Assembly (NCBI RefSeq): GCF_000812665.2
Contig: NZ_CP014327.1
Coordinates: 3,873,501 to 3,937,500, forward strand
DNA from: Falsihalocynthiibacter arcticus
GTDB taxonomy: Bacteria; Pseudomonadota; Alphaproteobacteria; Rhodobacterales; Rhodobacteraceae
DNA: 64,000 nucleotides
Reading direction: 5' to 3'
In this document: positions 9,922-17,980 of the stretch, one piece after another
Numbering within the stretch: position 1 is the first letter of the stretch
How the letters are laid out: every line of letters starts with the position of its first letter
The notes under the pieces: generated by a model
What the model was told of the DNA's origin: nothing
The model's input: only the letters and a program-made list of their open reading frames with translations
Database searches by the model: none
Translations under genes and position numbers: made by a program

Positions 9922-10214
9922 GGACCAAGACGGCTGCAATCTGCTGCGCCAGACAATCATCCCGAAATTTGCGATTTCCGGAACATTGATCAGCGGTTAA
10001 TCGCTTGCCTAGATGTGACTGCCCTGTCTCTGTGATGGCAATAGAAAATCAAGATCACATGCAAAAAATTGATTTCTCTGGCAGGTGTTGTGCGCCAATT
10101 CGCCACTCACCACTTCGTATATGCTGGGTCAAGGTTTGCTCCTGAAGCTGTGGCGCGTTGGGTGAACGAGACTTTCGAGTACTCTTCAACCGTCTTTTTC
10201 GGAGTTTTGGTGAC

Positions 10215-10629
10215 ATGGACCTTCTTTTTGTCGATTTCTTGGGAAAACCTGTATGGAGTTGGATTGGTTTTCTTTTGCTCGTTCTGGCGCTTCTGATCTT
10301 CGACCTTGGCGTGTTGCAACGCAAACCCCACGGAATCGGAGTGCGCGAAAGCCTGATGCTGTCAGCCTTCTACATCAGCATCGGATTGCTGTTCTCGCTT
10401 TGGGTTTGGTACTTTTTGGGCCAACCGTCCGCACTTCAGTATTTGACCGGCTTTGTGGTTGAAAAAAGCCTCGCACTGGACAACATTTTCGTTATCGCGA
10501 TGATCTTTGGATATTTCGGTGTGCCGCGCGCCTATCAGCATCGGGTGCTGGTCTATGGCATCATTGGCGTTGTTATCTTGCGTGGTATCATGATCGGCCT
10601 TGGCGCGGCGGTGGTCGCGCGTTTTGTAG
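10215..10629 (+). pseudogene. terC: terC, 5' fragment cut off by IS3
   Basis: The first 138 codons of a TerC-family integral membrane protein (tellurite resistance/manganese exporter family). Recognisable stretches are MDLLFVDFLGKPVWSW, the EKSLALDNIFVI motif with its conserved Asp and Asn, and the VPRAYQHRVL loop. The reading frame runs straight into the end of an IS3 element at 10630. The missing 3' part of terC is not found beyond the other IS end (12976 onwards), so the insertion was followed by a deletion or rearrangement. Confidence 0.88.
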
Positions 10630-10690
10630 TGAAGTGGTCCTGTTTTTTAGGACAGGTTTACGGCTTTGCTAAGTTGCGTCCGGTTTATGT

Positions 10691-11545
10691 TCATGCCGCT
10701 TTTCGTATTTCTGCTTGTCCGAAGTATGCAATGTCAGGCGTACCCTTTTCAAGGGCGGTGTGAAGGCGCTCGGAGTTGTAGAACCCGATCCAGCTGTCGA
10801 TGATCCGTTTTGCTTGGAACCCGTCGATAATTTCATGCAGATAGACGGCCTCCTGCTTCAGGGATCGCCAGAGGCGTTCGATGAAGATGTTATCCAAGTA
10901 GCGACCGCGACCGTCCATGGAGATTTTGATGTTGGCTTCAGTCAAAGTCGTGATCCAGCCCGCGCCTGTGTATTGGCTGCCTTGATCCGTATTCATGATC
11001 TCTGGCTTGCCATATTTGGCAATAGCTTCCTCCAACGCCTCAACACAGAAGCTGGCATCCAGCGTATTGGAGAGCCGCCAGGACAGAACCTTGCGGGTTG
11101 CCCAGTCCATGATCCCCACCAGATACAAAAAGCCACTTTTGACGGGAATGTAGGTGATGTCGCTGCACCAAACTTGATTGGGCCGCGTGATCGGCAGCTT
11201 TCTCAGCAAGTAGGGATAGATGCGGTGCTGAGGATATTTTTTGCTGGTGTTTGGGCCTTTATAGATGGCCTGCAAGCCCATAACTTCCATCAGGGGACGG
11301 ACACGGTGCCGGCCTGCTGAAAACCCCGACTGGGGAAGATAGGCGGCAATCTGGCGGCTGCCAAAAAACGGATACTTCGTAAAAATACGATCAATTTCAC
11401 GCATAAGATCAAGCGTTGCTTGATCAAGGCCGACTGGCGTGTAGTAGATCTATGAACGGCTGGTCTTGAGAAGCTTGCATTGGCGCGTCAGGCTCAACTT
11501 CGCGTTCGCCTTGCGGATCATTTCTCGGCGTTCAATGGGGCTCAT
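10691..11545 (-). pseudogene. IS3 orfB transposase with in-frame TAG
   Basis: The catalytic integrase part of an IS3 transposase. The rve domain shows the DDE residues in WCSDITYIP, NTDQGSQYTG and DNIFIERLWRSLK. The frame starts around 11545 (MSPIERREMIRK) but a TAG at 11450-11452 interrupts it between KTSRS and IYYTPVGLDQ. The part after the stop is open from 11404 to 10691. Confidence 0.85.
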
Positions 11546-11736
11546 CGCTTCAGCCCTTGTGACAAAAAATCGTTTTCCACCCGTTGGCTGGCAGGGGTGT
11601 TTACACCCCGAGAAGCGCCAGTTGGCCGATCTTGGCATGAAGTTCCTTGATCTCGCCATCTTTGTTCTCAGCCTTTTTGACCTTGTCTGAGAAGACGCTT
11701 GCCATGCCCTCAATCGCCTGCCGTTTCCATGTACTA

Positions 11737-12788
11737 AAGCGTCGAGCTTAAATATTGAATCGATAGGATTCCGTTGAGTTCAGTTTTGTGATTCACTCTG
11801 GTTGGGAGGATGGATCATGTCAGCAGCATTACCGATGGCGCTTCGGGCGCGGTTTCAAGAGTACATTGAGGAAGGGTTGAGCGGTCGTGCGGCGGCGGCG
11901 CGTTTGAAGGTTTCGGCGGCCACGGGCGTTCGCTGGCTTCGCAGAATCCGTGAGCGAGGCAATGCCACACCGGATGTCCAAGGGCGACCAAAAGGACACG
12001 GAAAGCTCGCGCTCCACCGTGAGTTTCTTGTAGAGTTGGTCGCGCAGGATGGTGACATCACACTGCCAGAACTGGCCGGAGCGCTGAAGGCCGCCACGGG
12101 TGTTGTTGCCCATTCTGCATCTATCGGACGGTTCCTGCGCAAACTTGGTTACACGTACAAAAAAAGTCACTGGTGGCCACCGAGCGGCTCCGCGCCCATG
12201 TGAAGCTGCGTCGTCGGGACTGGTTCCGGTACCGTATTCCGGCAATGCAAGCGCATCCTGAACGGCTCGTCTTCATAGACGAGACGTCAGTAAAAACCAA
12301 TCTGACCCGACTACGTGGGCGCAGTCTATGCGGAAAGCGTCTGGAAATGGACGCACCGTTTGGGGCGTGGGGCACTCAGACGTTCATTGCAGGCCTGACG
12401 CAAGATAACCTGATTGCACCATGGGTCATCAAGGGGGCGATGGATGGTGAGGCGTTTGAAGTCTACGTCCGCAATGTCCTTGCCCCGGAACTGCGACCAG
12501 GCACTGTCGTCATTTGCGACAACCTTGCCACCCATTACAACAAGGCGGCTGCAGAAGCCTTGCGGGAAGTCGGGTGCTGGTTCCTCTACCTGCCGCCGTA
12601 CTCACCCGATCTCAACCCCATTGAAATGGCCTTCTCAAAACTCAAAGCCCACCTTCGAAGGATCGGAGCCAGAACATTTGACCAGATGTTCGATGCCCTC
12701 GCCAAAATTTGCAATCTCTTCACGCCAGACGAATGCTGGAACTTCTTTTGTGAGGCGGGATACGGATCAAGTTAAAAGCTCGATGCTT
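11737..12788 (+). mobile_element. IS630-family insertion sequence, copy 2 of 3
   Basis: Same 1052-bp element as 72-1123, same orientation, flanked by TA at 11735-11736 and 12789-12790. It is inserted in orfA of an IS3 element. With copy 1 it forms 10.6-kb spaced direct repeats. Confidence 0.93.
11817..12775 (+). CDS. IS630-family transposase, -1 frameshift (copy 2)
   Basis: Identical in translation to the transposase at 152-1110. An HTH frame from the ATG at 11817 is joined by slippage on the A-run at 12159-12166 to the DDE frame ending at 12775. Confidence 0.9.
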
Positions 12789-13140
12789 TAACCTGCGTAG
12801 GATGGAGCTGGCGCTTGGCCGCGATCTCCTGAACTGTCTTATCTCCACGCAGTGCTTCCAACGCCACCGCAGCCTTAAACTTGTCTGAAAAGTTCCGTCG
12901 CTTCGTCATACTCGTATCCATTCATTCGTGTTGGATACATCTTAGCACGCTGTCCGAATTTGCCGGACCACTTCACCTTTCCTCGACGCTACAATATCAA
13001 GCCAACACTAGAAGTGTATTTGATGCGTGACACCCTGCTATCTGAGAGCGAAAGCGTTATCGCCGCAGCACCCTCTCGACAATAGCGGCTGTTATTTCGT
13101 ACACTTACGGCAATTAGTTGATGTTTGAAGGAAATATGCG

Positions 13141-13431
13141 ATGAAAGTTCTGGCTTGTGTTATTGGCTGCGCGACGTTTGCGCTTACTGCGTGTACAGAG
13201 TTTCAAGGCACGCCGCCCTCAGTCAACGGTCAACCTGCGGATTATCGGACGAGCGATGTTCCCGAAGGGCTTCGGGCCATGGCCGCTCCTTATCAGGACC
13301 TCAGCGAAGTACGGATCAATGACTCAGACGGGTGCTATGTCTATCGCTATACAGGCCCGGTTGAGACGACATTCCTACCTCTCCGCACAAACGAAGGGCG
13401 GCCGATCTGCTCGCGCTCCCCTGAAATTTAG
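13141..13431 (+). CDS. Small putative lipoprotein
   Basis: A 96-residue protein with an N-terminal signal (MKVLACVIGCATFALTAC) ending in a lipobox-like LTAC, so Cys18 could be lipidated. The mature part has no recognised domain but contains two further Cys residues (SDGCYVY and RPICSR) that could form a disulfide. AAGGAA precedes the ATG. Its stop overlaps the convergent transpeptidase gene by 4 bases. Confidence 0.72.
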   Translation: MKVLACVIGCATFALTACTEFQGTPPSVNGQPADYRTSDVPEGLRAMAAPYQDLSEVRINDSDGCYVYRYTGPVETTFLPLRTNEGRPICSRSPEI

Positions 13432-14093
13432 CTCTGCGCGGTAATTGTGTCTTCAGGCGGATAGAGATAGGCCCGCACACCGGTCGAGACAAAATCATAC
13501 AAATCATTGATGTGCGGCATCGCCATGCGTACACACCCCGAACTCGCCCGCCCGCCAATAGAACCAGGGCTAGGCGTGCCATGAATACGAAGATAGGTAT
13601 CGCGATTTCCCACATATAGATAAAACGCCCGCGATCCGAGCGGGTTCGTCGGGCCGCCATCCTGACCGTCGGCGTATTGCTCATACAATTGCGGATCGCG
13701 TTTGAGCATCGCGGTTGTGGGTGTCCAAGTCGGCCACTTAGCCTTGCGTCGGATGGTATATGTCCCCGGCTCATAAAGGCTCCCGCGTGCGATCGCGACG
13801 CCATAACGCATCGCGGTGCCGTCGTTGCGGATGTGGTAAACATATCGAGCAATAGCATCGACATGGATGTCGCCGGGCGTTAGCCCCGCATTCGCTTCAA
13901 CAACTTGCGGCAGAAAGCGCGGGTTAAAACCCCAAGGATTGGACGTCGCCGGATCGTAATCGGGTGGGGTTACTTGTGCATCCCATGCAGCCCAATTTGC
14001 GGAATTCGATGTTGGAGCCGCCGACAGCGCGCTTGGGATAGGTGCGGAAAATAACGCACCAGAAGTAATCACAAAATGGCGTCTGGTTAACAT
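13428..14093 (-). CDS. L,D-transpeptidase (YkuD family), Tat-type signal
   Basis: Periplasmic L,D-transpeptidase of 221 residues. The YkuD catalytic signature is present near the C-terminus: HGTPSPGSIG followed by SSGCVRM, with the nucleophilic Cys and conserved His and Arg. The enzyme makes 3-3 peptidoglycan crosslinks or attaches proteins to peptidoglycan. The N-terminus MLTRRHFVITSGALFSAP looks like a twin-arginine signal. The ATG at 14093 is preferred over the GTG at 14114 because AAGGAA lies at the right distance before it. Confidence 0.9.
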   Translation of the reverse strand: MLTRRHFVITSGALFSAPIPSALSAAPTSNSANWAAWDAQVTPPDYDPATSNPWGFNPRFLPQVVEANAGLTPGDIHVDAIARYVYHIRNDGTAMRYGVAIARGSLYEPGTYTIRRKAKWPTWTPTTAMLKRDPQLYEQYADGQDGGPTNPLGSRAFYLYVGNRDTYLRIHGTPSPGSIGGRASSGCVRMAMPHINDLYDFVSTGVRAYLYPPEDTITAQS

Positions 14094-14266
14094 GGGTTTA
14101 AGTTCCTTGTGCACCGATAAAATAAAAATTCACTTCGCCAAGGTATATTCTGTATCGCCGAAGGTCCATGCAAAGTTGATCCACCATCCTAAATCAGTAA
14201 ATTTGCAGAAAGTGTCCCGATAGTCCGTACATATCTACGCTTGGTTTCAACTTTTGCGCTTCTAAC

Positions 14267-14539
14267 TCAAGGGTTTCCCGATTTCTTCAATTGATCCATT
14301 GCCGCTTCCAGCGTCTTTACCCGCTCGGAAAGGGTTAGTCGCTTGGCTGCAAAATCAGCCGTGTCTTCTGAGGCATTTGATACCGAAGGTTCCGCCCAGA
14401 ACCCAGTCTCTTTCAGGTAAGCCTCGACGGCTCCCTCAATCACCCCATTGCGGGAGCCGTCGGGGTTCTCAGCCAGCTAGCGCTCAAGTGCATCCATCCG
14501 TCTTGCACCTAAGCGAATTGAAATTGGGCAATTTTCCAC
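14267..14539 (-). pseudogene. Ribbon-helix-helix-like small regulator with in-frame TAG
   Basis: A GTG start at 14539 with TTGGAGA upstream opens a frame reading VENCPISIRLGARRMDALER, then TAG (14477-14479, codon 21), then LAENPDGSRNGVIEGAVEAY and a coiled-coil-like tail (RLTLSERVKTLEAAMDQLKK). The layout resembles CopG/ribbon-helix-helix regulators, with a beta strand then helices. The stop probably replaced a Trp or Gln codon. A palindrome between this gene and the divergent HD gene would suit such a repressor. Recognition rests on pattern only. Confidence 0.55.
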
Positions 14540-14569
14540 GAGTATCTCCAATATTAGCGGTTCCAACTG

Positions 14570-14633
14570 TTTGTAACACGTAATTTATCACTGGTAACAC
14601 AAAACATTTGTAATACGTGCCACGTGTTGCAAA
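14570..14633. promoter_or_regulatory. Operator-like palindrome with extra half-sites
   Basis: A 27-bp imperfect palindrome, TTTGTAATACGTG-C-CACGTGTTGCAAA (14607-14633, 11 of 13 arm positions paired). A further half-site TTTGTAACACGT lies at 14570-14581 and a partial copy TGGTAACAC at 14592-14600. It lies between the divergent regulator-like pseudogene and the HD-domain gene, so it is a candidate autoregulatory operator. Confidence 0.6.
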
Positions 14634-14670
14634 TATTGAAGATGTAATAAGCAACCAACGGAGATACAGG

Positions 14671-15122
14671 ATGACACCAGAAGACCTCGCAACCGCCCGT
14701 CATGAAGGACAATTCCGCAAGGGGGCAAACCCCACGCCCTACGTAACGCATTGCGCCGAGGTTGCTGATACCGTCGCGCGGCATGGTGGTGAGGCAGATA
14801 CCGTTTCAGGAGCTTGGTTGCATGACACTGTTGAAGATACCAAAACAACACTTGCTGAAATCGACCAGTTGTTCGGAAACATTGTTGCGGCGCTGGTTGG
14901 GAAGTCACTGATGACCTATCCCTTTCCAAAGAAGAGCAACGCAAAGCACAAATTGCGACCGCACCTCACAAATCCGCAGGGGCGGCGTTGATCAAGGCAG
15001 CGGATCAGACGACCGCTTTCGCAGGCGTACCACCGCGACCGATCAGCTTTTGCCAGTTGCAGCCCCTGATATTTATGGCGCCACAGTATTGCATACTTCC
15101 AAAGCTGACATCCAGCTCTTAA
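14671..15122 (+). pseudogene. HD-domain (RelA/SpoT-hydrolase-like) gene, frameshifted
   Basis: Begins MTPEDLATARHEGQFRKGA with GGAG upstream. It carries the metal-binding pattern of SpoT/MESH1-type HD hydrolases: YVTHCAEVA, WLHDTVEDT. Around 14898 the frame shifts by one base; the next frame continues EVTDDLSLSKEEQRKAQ and PHKSAGAALIKAADQT, which is the expected downstream sequence of this family. The normal C-terminus is absent. The family cleaves (p)ppGpp or related nucleotides; this copy is unlikely to be active. Confidence 0.72.
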
Positions 15123-15189
15123 GTTTTGACGAACGCTCTGGCCTCGGGCGAATTCTGAGCGCAGGTCTCGGTGAAAAGCTCGCACGTCT

Positions 15190-15384
15190 GAAGTCAAGCA
15201 GGGCAAAGACATTGATGAGCGTGCCGATCTTGCCAAAGGCGACTCGTATCATCGCAATTCATTTGCAAACCTGCAATCGACCGCCAAGTTGATCGCCAAC
15301 GTAATTGGTAACAAACCGCTTTCTGAATTGAAACGCACTGATTTCACAGAAGCTTTCTCCATCATTCAGAAGGTTCCAGCAAGG
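15190..15384 (+). pseudogene. Tyrosine recombinase (phage-type integrase) N-terminal fragment
   Basis: An open stretch without a start reading EVKQGKDIDERADLAKGDSY and then AKLIANVIGNKPLSELKRTDF, which matches the SAM-like core-binding region of roseobacter phage-type integrases (PLSELTRADF pattern). No catalytic domain follows; similarity ends at about 15384. Probably the remnant of the integrase that brought in this island. Confidence 0.5.
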
Positions 15385-15531
15385 GGCATTGACCGAATTA
15401 CATCCAGCTTCCAATTGACTTTCTGCAGCCTGGCATTTTTTTTAACAGCTTTTTATGTCTCGACGGCAGCTAAGGCCTGCAATTATGCAGAAAAATTATT
15501 GCCATTTTTTCTTTCATTACCGAGACACACC

Positions 15532-15561
15532 GAAGTTCCTTTCATCCACGAAAGGAACTTC
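15532..15561. repeat. Perfect 12-bp hairpin
   Basis: GAAGTTCCTTTC (15532-15543), 6-nt loop, GAAAGGAACTTC (15550-15561). It lies downstream of the reverse transcriptase pseudogene in that gene's direction. It has no T-tract on either side. Function unknown. Confidence 0.6.
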
Positions 15562-16402
15562 CAATTGCAATCAACCCATCAAAAATTCCGGATCTCAGCC
15601 TATGCCGCCGAGTTCATCAAAATGTCACGATTTTCAGCACAAACCGCAAGGTTATTTTATGCACTCATATTCTTGCAGGATCAGACCGATGAATCTTGGC
15701 CGTCAATTTCAATTAAAAGCCATAAACCAGAAAGCCACTTTGTTTTTGTTGGTGAGCTTCGTGACCTCTGTTTTCCAGCCAGAACAGGTTCAAGTCGGTT
15801 TCTGAGAAAATTAAAATCTATAAGTATCATTTGGTTGATAGTACTCGGAGAGCATGTTGCGCATAGACTGTTAGCAAATTAACTTCCTCGGGATCGAGAG
15901 CCTTGAGACTACCGTATAGTCCCGCGACTTTGTTCCGCTCACCGCGATAATTCTCAGGGTTCAATCTAACTCGGTGCAAATATCCTCGAACGCGGTTCCT
16001 CCACGCTCGGGAAAAGTTGACCTTGTCATTAATTACGACACCGGTAACATCCATTCTGTCACCCGCCCCCATAAATTTCGTTTTGTTTCGGTTAAGTTCG
16101 AACCCGTTATTGGCAACGATTCTTTCAACCTTACCTACAAGACCAGCATCCAACCAATTCTGAGAAGAGAAAGTCAAATCGTCGGCATATCTAGTATAAA
16201 GTATAGGAAAATCAGCCATAGCCATCTCCTCATCTAACTTTGACAGAACAATGTTGCCGATTTCCGGGCTGGTAGGTGCGCCAGTAGGTGCGCAATCCTG
16301 ATAAGTTGTTAGGCTTGTTAGAAGCTGAGCTCCTTCTGCGCCATACCCCATGCGCAATTATCAACCATCTGCGTGGAAAAGCTAGGGAAGAATTTTTTAA
16401 TA

Positions 16403-17532
16403 TACTCGGGGTTTTTGAACACCCGACTTTTGCATTGGTGGACTGAGCGAATGAGTTTCAGGTGTCTTTATGATCCGCCCTAATTTTCTTACCACTGCAG
16501 ACCGCCTTGAGCTTTTATCCTGCGTGAAGCGCCAGCGTGAGGATTACGGGGTTGCGCGGCGGGCGAATGCGCTTTCGCTGCTGAATGATGGGATGTCATG
16601 TGCCCAAATCGCAAAGGTTCTGTTTCTGGACGACGACACGGTGCGCAGCTGGCACAAGCAATATTTGGCTGAGGACTGGGAGGCCGTCGCCTACGATGGG
16701 TGGAAAGGCGGGCAGTCACGGATGACGATTGCTCATGAGGCGGATTTGAGCGAATGGCTTGAGGAACGGTTCTGCCGTTCAACGGCGCAGATCAGAGCCT
16801 ATATGGGTGCAAAATTCAACATCCACTATCTCATTCTGGCTGCATCAAGCTTCTGGCCCGTCTGGGGTTCGAGTATCGCAAACCAAAGGCGCTGCCCCGT
16901 GTGGCTGACGTTGAAAAGCAGGCCGCATTCATCGCATTTCATACGAACCTACTGAATAACTTGCCTGCCGACGAGGCCGTCGACTTCTCGGATGCAGTTC
17001 ATCCGGAATATCAAAGCAAACCCAGCCATGGTTGGGCTCGCAAAGGGTCAAATCCCGCCATCCAAACGACATCTGGGCGCGTGAACATTCACGGCGCTCT
17101 GAACCTGGAAACCTTTGACGCGCCCTTCGTTGAACCAACCACCGTCGATGGGGTCAGCTCCGTTCAGCTTCTCGCCAAAATTGAGGCCAGAAACCCTGAC
17201 AAACGTATCATTCACGTCATTTGGGACAATGCCCCATACCACAAAGGCCCCAATGTCAGAGCGTTCCTGTCGCGCAAAAACTGTCGCATTCACCTGATCC
17301 AACTACCGCCCTATTGCCCTCATCTCAATCCCATTGAGAGGCTCTGGGCCGTCATGCACAGCCACGTCACCCATAATCGGCACTATCCAACGCAAAAACA
17401 CTTCGCCAACCCAATCTTGAACTTTATGCGAGAGGTCGTCCCAAAAAAGTGGCGCAACTTTCGAGATCAAGTAACTGATAACTTCCGCATCATCTCACAT
17501 CGCAACGTTCGGGTTGTGCTGTAGCCGCTGTA
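16403..17532 (+). mobile_element. Second, distinct IS630-family element
   Basis: An element of about 1130 bp inserted in the RT gene. The ends are placed from the restored RT frame: TA (16401-16402) on the left and TA (17533-17534) on the right. TATA occurs on both sides, so the limits could be 2 bases further in. The terminal repeats are weak (TACnnCGG). It is not related closely to the three-copy IS630. Confidence 0.75.
16470..17524 (+). pseudogene. IS630-family transposase broken by a 1-base deletion
   Basis: The first frame (16470-16955) starts MIRPNFLTTADRLELLSCVK and carries the HTH region up to AKFNIHYL. The second frame continues SHSGCIKLLARLGFEYRKPK and holds the DDE domain: VDFSDAVHPEYQ, HVIWDNAPYHKG and HLNPIERLW. 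The junction reads CACTATCTCATTCTGG; inserting one T would give HYSHSG, the usual family sequence. There is no slippery run, so this is a true frameshift mutation and not programmed slippage. Confidence 0.85.
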
Positions 17533-17936
17533 TATCTACATTCAGAATGTGTTTAGCGCCAAGATGGACTTTAGCATTGGTCAAAAAACTCCGCCCCGCG
17601 CGAAATCCGTGAACGCTATCACCCAGCACAAATGAATTGAGAATATTATCGCAATTCCACCATTGGACAACTTTCAGGTATGTCCTAGGAGTAGTGACTT
17701 GTCAAAATGTTCCGTCACGCTTAGGAAGCTCGAAGGACCTATAGTGAAAACTTCGACGTTGGATCATGTGCCTTACAAGAGAGGTCGAGATACCAAGATA
17801 GCAGTTTTCACAGTAGATGCCGAAACCTTCAACAACTGCTTTGGTTTAGAACGGCATTTGTGGCCGCGGAAAGCGGGTTTTTTTCCGACCGTTCCAAGAA
17901 GGAGGGTTTGTTGCCTTATACTGATGTAGAGGGGCA

Positions 17937-17970
17937 ACCATTTAGGCAAGACAGAACTTGCCCAAATGGT
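17937..17970 (-). terminator. Hairpin after the GMC oxidoreductase gene
   Basis: Arms ACCATTTAGGCAAG and CTTGCCCAAATGGT pair over 14 positions with one mismatch, about 11 bases after the oxidoreductase stop. No clear U-tract follows. Confidence 0.55.
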
Positions 17971-17980
17971 CTTTGATCAC

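Larger units (their letters stand above)
11601..12909 (-). pseudogene. IS3 orfA, split by IS630 copy 2
   Basis: Helix-turn-helix orfA starting MTKRRNFSDKFKAAVALEAL at 12909. After residue V40 the frame is broken by the 1052-bp IS630. It resumes at 11734 as STWKRQAIEGMASVFSDKVKK and ends at TAA 11601-11603. Removing the IS630 and one TA gives CAG GTT AGT ACA TGG, a seamless 84-residue orfA, which proves the exact insertion site. Confidence 0.88.
10630..12975 (-). mobile_element. IS3-family element, interrupted by IS630 copy 2
   Basis: The ends are inverted repeats sharing TGAAGTGGTCC, followed by a looser match that includes GACAG. Between them are orfA and orfB of an IS3-type transposase on the minus strand. 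IS630 copy 2 sits inside orfA. The bases directly outside the two ends do not match (TAG versus CCT), so no target duplication is visible, consistent with later loss of one flank. The element is inactive: orfA is interrupted and orfB has an in-frame TAG. Confidence 0.9.
15827..17845 (-). pseudogene. Retron-type reverse transcriptase, split by IS630
   Basis: The N-terminal half (17845 to about 17533) reads YRSFELPKRDG, then TGA, then QVTTPRTYLKVVQWW and VHGFRAGRSFLTNAKVHLG, ILNVDI. The C-terminal half (16402 to 15827) reads KKFFPSFSTQMVDN, shifts frame by one, then MGYGAEGAQLLTSLTTY, PTGAPTSPEIGN, YTRYADDLTFSS (catalytic YADD) and DVTGVVIND (thumb motif typical of retron RTs). Joining the halves at one TA gives NVDI-KKFFPSF, the standard RT motif. 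The full protein would be about 300 residues, the usual retron RT size. There are three lesions: an IS insertion, one stop (probably CGA to TGA) and one frameshift. No retron RNA could be assigned. Confidence 0.85.

Noticed and set aside
9922-10214. A yybP-ykoY-type manganese riboswitch upstream of terC
   Set aside because: terC genes often have one, but the conserved core sequences of that riboswitch were not found in this leader.
16349-16440. Minus-strand frame VHQCKSRVFKNPEYIKK as part of the RT
   Set aside because: Only the part from IKKFFPS onward belongs to the RT. The preceding residues come from the IS630 end, as shown by the TA junction.
17880-17980. Hairpins just upstream of the RT as a possible retron msr-msd RNA
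   Set aside because: The strong stem at 17937-17970 lies directly after the oxidoreductase stop and is better explained as its terminator. No a1/a2 repeat pair or long msd stem could be traced.
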